This document shows positions 6,047 to 11,119 of a stretch of 11,119 bases of DNA, piece after piece. Position numbers and translations under genes: made by a program. Under the pieces are notes generated by a model. That model searched no databases, was not told the origin of the DNA, and worked only from the letters and a program-made list of their open reading frames with translations. Each line of letters starts with the position of its first letter. Position 1 is the stretch's first letter. Source of the DNA: UMGS1484 sp045661365 (lineage in GTDB: Bacteria; Bacillota; Clostridia; Oscillospirales; Acutalibacteraceae); assembly GCA_045661365.1 (NCBI GenBank), contig JAZRFL010000063.1, forward strand, positions 1-11,119, read 5' to 3'.

Positions 6047-9000
6047 CGCTTACGATTCATCGCACAGCCACCAAGCAAAGCGGTTATGCAAATCAATAAA
6101 CCAATACCAATCACTTGCTCCTTCACCATGCCACCGGTTGCCGGTAACTCATAGGTGAACTCGTCGCGGTATTTGTTAGTAATGGTTGTCGAATAAGTTG
6201 GAGGATCACCATTGGTTACCACCATTTCACCGTATTCCGGAATCCAATCGTCGTGTGACCATGTTTCCACCACACTGTATTGAATCACATCACCATTCAG
6301 GTCTTTGTATGGCAGTTGGTCAAAGATACCCTTCCAAGAATTAATTGCTGACAATTCCATTGAAAGCCCGGAATAAACGCCGTTCTTCATCAAATCAACA
6401 ACAATTTTATATTGTTGGTAATCGTTGCCTTGATAAGTACCAACATTCCAAATCTTTTCCACCGTAACCGAGGTGAATTCTTCTATGGGCACATTGGTAA
6501 TTTTATACCCGATCTCCTCAATCTGTACTTGTTGGGTGGTTGTGGTCAATTTAAGCGGCGACCATTTAATCGCTGACGATGTAGAAGTAACCGCCGAAAA
6601 CGTACCATTGCTTTGCAACGAAGAAGGATAATAACTGGTATTTCGGTTTTTTCCTATGATGTGCAAATTGTTGATGGTAAAGGTTTGCGTTTGTTCCTTT
6701 TTGGTAGTGACATAAAAGTTGCGAGGGCTGGAACTTTTAAATGTCAACTTTTGACCATTAAGATTCGTAATACTATAAACATTGCTACCACCGCTCGTTA
6801 TTGTCCATTGAGCCAACGGAGAAGTTTTTGCGGTAGCTTCATCTACAAACTTAAGTGTTGTTGCCGTATCGGATGTTGCTGACAGGCATTGGTTGCCCGA
6901 TTTAAGAATGTAGGTGTTGTTCACAGCAAAAGATGTAGCGTTTGACCAAGTTAAAATCTCCTGCTCGTATGATGTTATAGGAGATATTGAGCTTTGATAA
7001 CCGGGATAAAGCGCCTCTTCTACACCATAGGCCACCAAGGTTTTACCATCTTGCCAATACTTAGGCAGATTGTCCCATGTATATGACCAGTTATTTATCT
7101 CACTCAACGTCATTTCACGCATCCGTCTCGTTTTACCGGAAAGATCCGTGATGGTAAGATATGCTTTAACAAAATCATTGGAATGATCTATGTTATCTTG
7201 CCACTGTTTAACGATCTGTACTTTAGTTGTATCTTTTACCCAAACCTGAGCATTGGTAACAATCAAATAAGCTTGCATGGTCTCTTCATCGATTCTGAAA
7301 CCATGTACGTTAAACCCGTCAGAAACACCGACCAACTCACCATTTTCGTCGTACTTATCAACAATGACTGCATCATTTGAAATGCCTCCGTGTTTGTTTA
7401 GTGGCAAGTGTATGACACCATAAGATAAGCTATATCGTTCATCATCCGGCGGCTTTGATTCAACAATGTAATAGGTTTGCCCCGAGGCTAGTCCCCAAAT
7501 ATAAGCTTTACCATCGACCACTGTAAATTGGTGAATCGAGGGTTCATCACGTTCAAAACTTTCTCTACTTACCCATAATTCGGCAGGAATTGTGCAATCC
7601 TTGTCCATAAACACCGAAAATTCCGCGCCGTCTAAGTAATGTTGGGTCAAAGTATCCTCTTTTTGCAGATTCAAACCAAAGCGAGGAGCCAAGTTGAAAT
7701 AAATGGAACAGTTTGATTGCGAACTACCACGCTCTAAATAAAGAATGGTCAGGGTATGCTTTCCATCCTTTAACGAGGTAATGGTTGACGTTTGTTTACC
7801 ATTCACCGAAACAACACCGGTAGAGAAGTTAATATCACCACTTTCAACCCCGTGTATACCGCCTATATCCAGCACCAGCTTATCGTCCAAAAGCACCCAA
7901 ACGTCATCGTCACCGGAAAACTTAAAGTGCATTTCTTTCCCCAAAAGATCGAGGTTTCCATATTGCCCAGTAGCATCTTTTGAGCCAGGCGATTCCGGCA
8001 AGAAAAAGTCGATATCAATACTCATTCCAAAAAAGTAGTTGGTACCCGTTCGATTTTCGGAACTACCACTCGAATTATACTTTGCGTCGTACTGATAGTG
8101 GGTTGTGCCAATGTATTCTTGCCTGTCCCCATCATAAGTATAAGTTGCGACCGATTTGTCGTTGGTGTTTGCATAAGGAGAGTTCAGCGGTAAAAAGTCG
8201 GAATATTTAGCCGCATCATTACTATTGCTTGAATCAGAAGTTCGTTCCAAATAATTATATACATAAAACCTTTGGTCACTTTGACTGTATGAGGCAGCAT
8301 TTAAACTGGAGTCGTAGTAATGATAACCATAATGCTCATCGCTCGGATCATCTTCAATCGAGAACAAATGGTCAGCCTTACCCAAATAATTTTTACCAAT
8401 TGTTTGCATAGATGGATCAAACAACAGGGAATGTATTTTTTCGGTATACAGCCCAGCATAAACCGACCCGGAGGAGGTTGGGTTATTAATGCTGTTGTGC
8501 CCTTTGGGATAAGAAATGTCATTTACACTATCCCAGTCACGGAATATATAGTTAAGCGTTTCTTCACCGTTATAAAGGTTATTACCTGACGTAAGCAATG
8601 ACCAGGTTTCTGAGTGGCTACTACTGCTGATTGAAACATCGGCACGCTCAGACAACACGTTGAACAACACGTTATAGTCAAACATGTGTGTTGTTACAAA
8701 ACTCTCGGTACTAACCGTATCGGTAACGTCGGTGTTGATTTGCCCAACATCATAAGAAGCGGCCTTCCAATCAGGATAAAACACTGTGTTACCGGTTATG
8801 GATGCTAATTCCCCCAACTTATAATGCTTATTGTTAACTATATCGTACCACCCTTGCAGAGTGTACTCATATTTAGAAGGAGATTTCCATTGTGTAGGTA
8901 ACGACATTACACTATTGGCATAGCCGGTATATTTTGTATTATCTGATCCGGCCATGCTCATCATACCGCCACAAGTACCGTCGAACCAAACGATACAAGC

Positions 9001-10326
9001 CGTAGCCGTAGCGATTTTAAAGATTGTGTTATCACTCTTTGTAAGGGTCGTTTTAAAATTATTGGTAGCGGTATCAAAGTCAATATACGCCGAATGACTA
9101 AACGTCATACCACTATTGGAACCACTTACCGTTGTTCCGGATTCATTCGGAGTGGTAATACCGTTATCTGTATCACTATTATAAAACGGATATAAATATC
9201 TGCCGTTCCCAACATTTTTAACAGCATAGGAGCTGGTACTATACTGATCGATCGTCCACAATAACAATTCGGGTTTTTCTGAATTAGTATAGACCTTATT
9301 GTTTTCTACAGATACCTCAACAGCATTGCCCAATCCGTCAATGGCATAAAGTTTGCTGTTTTTTTCTACGTAAAACACAAATCGGTTTCCGTTGGTCAAC
9401 ATGGAAGAGGCATAGTTAGCAGTTGCACCGACCGCAACCGGCTCGGTATTGAGGGCGATTGTTTCACCAAACGCCAACATATCGGTTACAATTCCATAGC
9501 CAACGATGCACGCATCATCGATCGAGTAAACCACACGTGCTACTGCATTCTCGACATCGCCTTGTACCACCGTGATCTTAGAAGCATTAACTTCGGTAAC
9601 GATCGCCGTTGTATCAACAGATCCGTTTTGGTCGATATCTAAAAACATCAATTCTCCCGAAACCGGAGAATGGCTACTTTTTTCTTGATAAAAATTCAAT
9701 TGACTGATTTGAATCCGTAATGCATCGGCACCGGATGCTATGGGATACTCCGCGAATCCTGCATAACGCAAACAAAAAGAGGTAAACATGGTGGACCACT
9801 TTCCGTAAGGATTACCATACCAAGCACCATACCGTGTGTAGCCAACTTTTTCACCATTGGTATCAAGTTGGTAGTTCAAACTACTTTCGGTATAACCCAA
9901 CTGAGATTCAGCCACCGAAATCAAACGATCGACGCCACTCATTTCATCTAATCCGGTTGGTAATGTAGCCTCCCATTGTTGTGATGTCTCAACATCGGCT
10001 GACAAATCGGAATAACACGAGCTGTCATGAATATGCTCTTCTAAACCACAAATGTATTTCACGGCATAACAGGCATCGGTGTGGTTGTGAGCCGAAAGAT
10101 CGGTAGCAGTTTCGTTCCCCGCGGCACAAACTAATGCCTTGGAAGTACAAGTCTGCGTATGCGTGTGTTCCTCTAACCCGCAAAACGCTTCGCCTGCTAT
10201 GGTAATACCGGTTAATTTCAACCACCAAAATACAAATACAACCGCAAGCAGAGAGAGAATCGTAACCGAAACTCTTAAACGACGAAACAGTTTTTTCTTT
10301 TTATCATTTACTTGGTTTACAAACAC
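6037..10326 (-). CDS. Large multidomain pilus tip adhesin, LPATG-anchored
   Basis: A 1429-residue surface protein. Visible in order: a basic N-region and signal helix (19-44); paired CGLEEH-x-H...C motifs (49-104); a CHAP-like amidase domain (132-280) that has lost its catalytic Cys and His; a lectin-like region (303-440); a Listeria-Bacteroides-type repeat (441-521); a region rich in Ser, Tyr, Asn and Asp; a fibro-slime domain (764-880, FSGDDDVWVLLD and LDIGGIHG); a SpaA-like domain (884-970); a Cna_B domain (1033-1279) that seems to hold a second lectin-like insert (about 1120-1268); and a last Cna_B domain (1285-1387). It ends with LPATGG (1394-1399), a membrane helix and KRKR. Size, N-terminal binding modules and position before the major pilin suggest the tip subunit. 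The GTG at 10326 lies eight bases after AGGAG; an in-frame GTG at 10335 overlaps that site. Confidence 0.9.
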   Translation of the reverse strand: MFVNQVNDKKKKLFRRLRVSVTILSLLAVVFVFWWLKLTGITIAGEAFCGLEEHTHTQTCTSKALVCAAGNETATDLSAHNHTDACYAVKYICGLEEHIHDSSCYSDLSADVETSQQWEATLPTGLDEMSGVDRLISVAESQLGYTESSLNYQLDTNGEKVGYTRYGAWYGNPYGKWSTMFTSFCLRYAGFAEYPIASGADALRIQISQLNFYQEKSSHSPVSGELMFLDIDQNGSVDTTAIVTEVNASKITVVQGDVENAVARVVYSIDDACIVGYGIVTDMLAFGETIALNTEPVAVGATANYASSMLTNGNRFVFYVEKNSKLYAIDGLGNAVEVSVENNKVYTNSEKPELLLWTIDQYSTSSYAVKNVGNGRYLYPFYNSDTDNGITTPNESGTTVSGSNSGMTFSHSAYIDFDTATNNFKTTLTKSDNTIFKIATATACIVWFDGTCGGMMSMAGSDNTKYTGYANSVMSLPTQWKSPSKYEYTLQGWYDIVNNKHYKLGELASITGNTVFYPDWKAASYDVGQINTDVTDTVSTESFVTTHMFDYNVLFNVLSERADVSISSSSHSETWSLLTSGNNLYNGEETLNYIFRDWDSVNDISYPKGHNSINNPTSSGSVYAGLYTEKIHSLLFDPSMQTIGKNYLGKADHLFSIEDDPSDEHYGYHYYDSSLNAASYSQSDQRFYVYNYLERTSDSSNSNDAAKYSDFLPLNSPYANTNDKSVATYTYDGDRQEYIGTTHYQYDAKYNSSGSSENRTGTNYFFGMSIDIDFFLPESPGSKDATGQYGNLDLLGKEMHFKFSGDDDVWVLLDDKLVLDIGGIHGVESGDINFSTGVVSVNGKQTSTITSLKDGKHTLTILYLERGSSQSNCSIYFNLAPRFGLNLQKEDTLTQHYLDGAEFSVFMDKDCTIPAELWVSRESFERDEPSIHQFTVVDGKAYIWGLASGQTYYIVESKPPDDERYSLSYGVIHLPLNKHGGISNDAVIVDKYDENGELVGVSDGFNVHGFRIDEETMQAYLIVTNAQVWVKDTTKVQIVKQWQDNIDHSNDFVKAYLTITDLSGKTRRMREMTLSEINNWSYTWDNLPKYWQDGKTLVAYGVEEALYPGYQSSISPITSYEQEILTWSNATSFAVNNTYILKSGNQCLSATSDTATTLKFVDEATAKTSPLAQWTITSGGSNVYSITNLNGQKLTFKSSSPRNFYVTTKKEQTQTFTINNLHIIGKNRNTSYYPSSLQSNGTFSAVTSTSSAIKWSPLKLTTTTQQVQIEEIGYKITNVPIEEFTSVTVEKIWNVGTYQGNDYQQYKIVVDLMKNGVYSGLSMELSAINSWKGIFDQLPYKDLNGDVIQYSVVETWSHDDWIPEYGEMVVTNGDPPTYSTTITNKYRDEFTYELPATGGMVKEQVIGIGLLICITALLGGCAMNRKRKR

Positions 10327-10334
10327 GATTCTCA

Positions 10335-10339
10335 CTCCT
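10335..10339 (-). promoter_or_regulatory. Ribosome binding site deciding the adhesin start
   Basis: AGGAG on the minus strand is followed by TGAGAATC and then GTG at 10326. The alternative GTG at 10335-10333 shares a base with this site and could not use it. No in-frame ATG is close by, so the gene probably starts with GTG. Confidence 0.7.
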
Positions 10340-10366
10340 TTCTCACGGTAATATTTTCTAAATGGT

Positions 10367-10954
10367 TTAATCTATAAACGAAAAATCAGATAAAGGCCAC
10401 AACTTTAAAAACAATTCACCAACAATTTGATCTTTTGCGACCGTTCCGATTACGGTGTTTCTACTGTCAATAGACGTCTCGCGCTGATCCCCCATCACGA
10501 AATATTCTTCTTGCGGGACAACAAAAGGAAACTGAATATCACATTCTCCGTAGCTTTTGCTCAAAAGGTACGGTTCATCCAAAGCTTGACCATTTACATA
10601 AACGGTACCGTTTTGATCCATGGTGATTTCATCTCCCGGCAAGCCAATCACGCGCTTGATCAAAACCTTGTTGGAATAATTAAATGCACACAAATCGCCA
10701 CGATCCAAATCATCGGTTTTCAATACAACAACAATCTCACCATTGTTAAGTGTCGGTTGCATACTGGTACCGGAAATCTGCAACACAGGGAAAATGAAGG
10801 TTGCAACCAACACTGCCACCGCAGCAATTACTAGCAAGGCATAAATTGAGTTTTTAATGATACGTCGATACCGCGTCTTGTTGCGTTCACGTTTTAACTC
10901 GTTTTGTATTTCTTCCTTTTCGGGAAGCGCTGACATATTTTGATTATTTTCCAT
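10367..10954 (-). CDS. lepB: Type I signal peptidase of the pilus operon
   Basis: A membrane serine protease that removes Sec signal peptides outside the membrane. The 195-residue product has a charged, cytoplasmic, coiled-coil-like N-terminus (1-33), one membrane helix (about 35-56) and the catalytic domain. The nucleophile is Ser64 (SGTSMQPTL) and the general base Lys100 (IKRVIGLPGD). The C-terminal box reads GDQRETSIDSR (155-165). All key residues are present, unlike the inactive SipA/LepA-type partners known from some streptococcal pilus islands. The start at 10954 has GGAG seven bases upstream; an in-frame ATG at 10987 lies inside the preceding gene. Its place directly before the adhesin suggests a dedicated role in maturing pilus subunits, perhaps those with unusual signal peptides; this is inference. 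Confidence 0.94.
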   Translation of the reverse strand: MENNQNMSALPEKEEIQNELKRERNKTRYRRIIKNSIYALLVIAAVAVLVATFIFPVLQISGTSMQPTLNNGEIVVVLKTDDLDRGDLCAFNYSNKVLIKRVIGLPGDEITMDQNGTVYVNGQALDEPYLLSKSYGECDIQFPFVVPQEEYFVMGDQRETSIDSRNTVIGTVAKDQIVGELFLKLWPLSDFSFID

Positions 10955-11119
10955 CAATATTCTCCGCAAGTGCTTGTACAAAGTCATTGGTTGGTTGTTG
11001 ATTGGTAATTTGCAATCGCTTTAATTCAAATTCTATACTTTCTTGCATTTGCTTAATATTTTCCAAATATTGGTCAGCTGCCGCTTGAGCAGAAGCAAAC
11101 ACGTCATTTAACGCTACAG
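10944..11119 (-). CDS. C-terminal end of a coiled-coil-like protein (partial)
   Basis: The last 57 full codons of a gene whose start lies beyond the right edge. The tail is soluble and rich in Ala, Gln and Glu, with a likely amphipathic helix through about its first 37 residues (for example FASAQAAADQYLENIKQMQE), then a Gln/Asn/Pro turn and a short helix ending ENIDGK. It loosely recalls the repetitive C-terminal helices of DivIVA-like or other cytoskeletal coiled-coil proteins, but there is too little sequence to assign a family. Its stop lies 11 bases inside the signal peptidase gene, and the peptidase ribosome binding site lies within it, so the two are probably translationally coupled and part of one operon. 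Confidence 0.7.
   Translation of the reverse strand, partial: VALNDVFASAQAAADQYLENIKQMQESIEFELKRLQITNQQPTNDFVQALAENIDGK

Noticed and set aside
7745..8038. A 97-codon plus-strand open frame, and several similar ones, opposite the adhesin gene.
   Set aside because: The opposite strand encodes the well-conserved fibro-slime domain without interruption; these frames lack ribosome sites and recognisable protein features.
10367..10954. An inactive signal-peptidase homologue, as seen in some streptococcal pilus islands.
   Set aside because: Ser64 and Lys100 and the C-terminal GDQR...SIDSR box are all present, so it should be an active enzyme.
10955..10987. ATG at 10987 as the signal peptidase start.
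   Set aside because: It has no ribosome site and lies deep in the upstream reading frame; the ATG at 10954 follows GGAG at seven bases.
1..11119. CRISPR arrays, insertion sequences, integrase sites or phage genes.
   Set aside because: I saw no spaced direct repeats, transposase or recombinase frames, or terminal repeats. The tRNA end at 1-31 could in principle be an integration target, but no integrase or duplicated tRNA end is visible.

Overview
The window looks like chromosomal DNA from a Gram-positive bacterium of the Bacillota, probably an anaerobic, gut-type clostridium. The reasons are strong AGGAG ribosome binding sites, a glutamate dehydrogenase that closely resembles (from memory) the Clostridium symbiosum enzyme, and a complete sortase-assembled pilus locus. 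Species cannot be read from the sequence. Genes fill the window densely, and no gene-free stretch exceeds 300 bases.

The left part (1-2111) is read on the + strand. It begins with the 3' end of a tRNA gene (1-31) and its terminator, followed by an unrecognised four-helix membrane protein (91-546). A nested hairpin terminator follows, and its right arm carries the -35 box of a perfect consensus promoter (TTGACA-17-TATAAT) that drives a hexameric-type glutamate dehydrogenase, gdhA (695-2041). A 51-base perfect palindrome (2061-2111) then terminates both gdhA and the convergent pilus genes.

The right part (2116-11119) is one tightly packed minus-strand operon that continues past the window's right edge. 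In transcription order it encodes the C-terminus of a coiled-coil-like protein (partial), a type I signal peptidase, a 1429-residue multidomain tip adhesin (LPATG), a 490-residue major pilin (MPETG), a class C pilin sortase, a 296-residue probable basal pilin (QPQTG), and a sortase-fold protein with no catalytic residues. The coiled-coil gene overlaps the signal peptidase gene by 11 bases, and the sortase, basal pilin and pseudo-sortase genes are joined by ATGA stop/start overlaps. The inferred assembly path is: the signal peptidase (and/or the housekeeping one) removes secretion signals, the class C sortase polymerises the major pilin behind the tip adhesin, and the QPQTG subunit ends the fibre and is fixed to the wall, probably by a sortase encoded elsewhere.

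The most notable signals are two apparently dead enzyme domains in the same operon: a sortase-like protein lacking the His/Cys/Arg triad, and a CHAP-like amidase domain in the adhesin with Ser for the catalytic Cys and Thr for the His. The adhesin also has a paired Cys/His cluster at its exposed N-terminus, a fibro-slime domain, and a module of about 150 residues apparently inserted inside a Cna_B fold.
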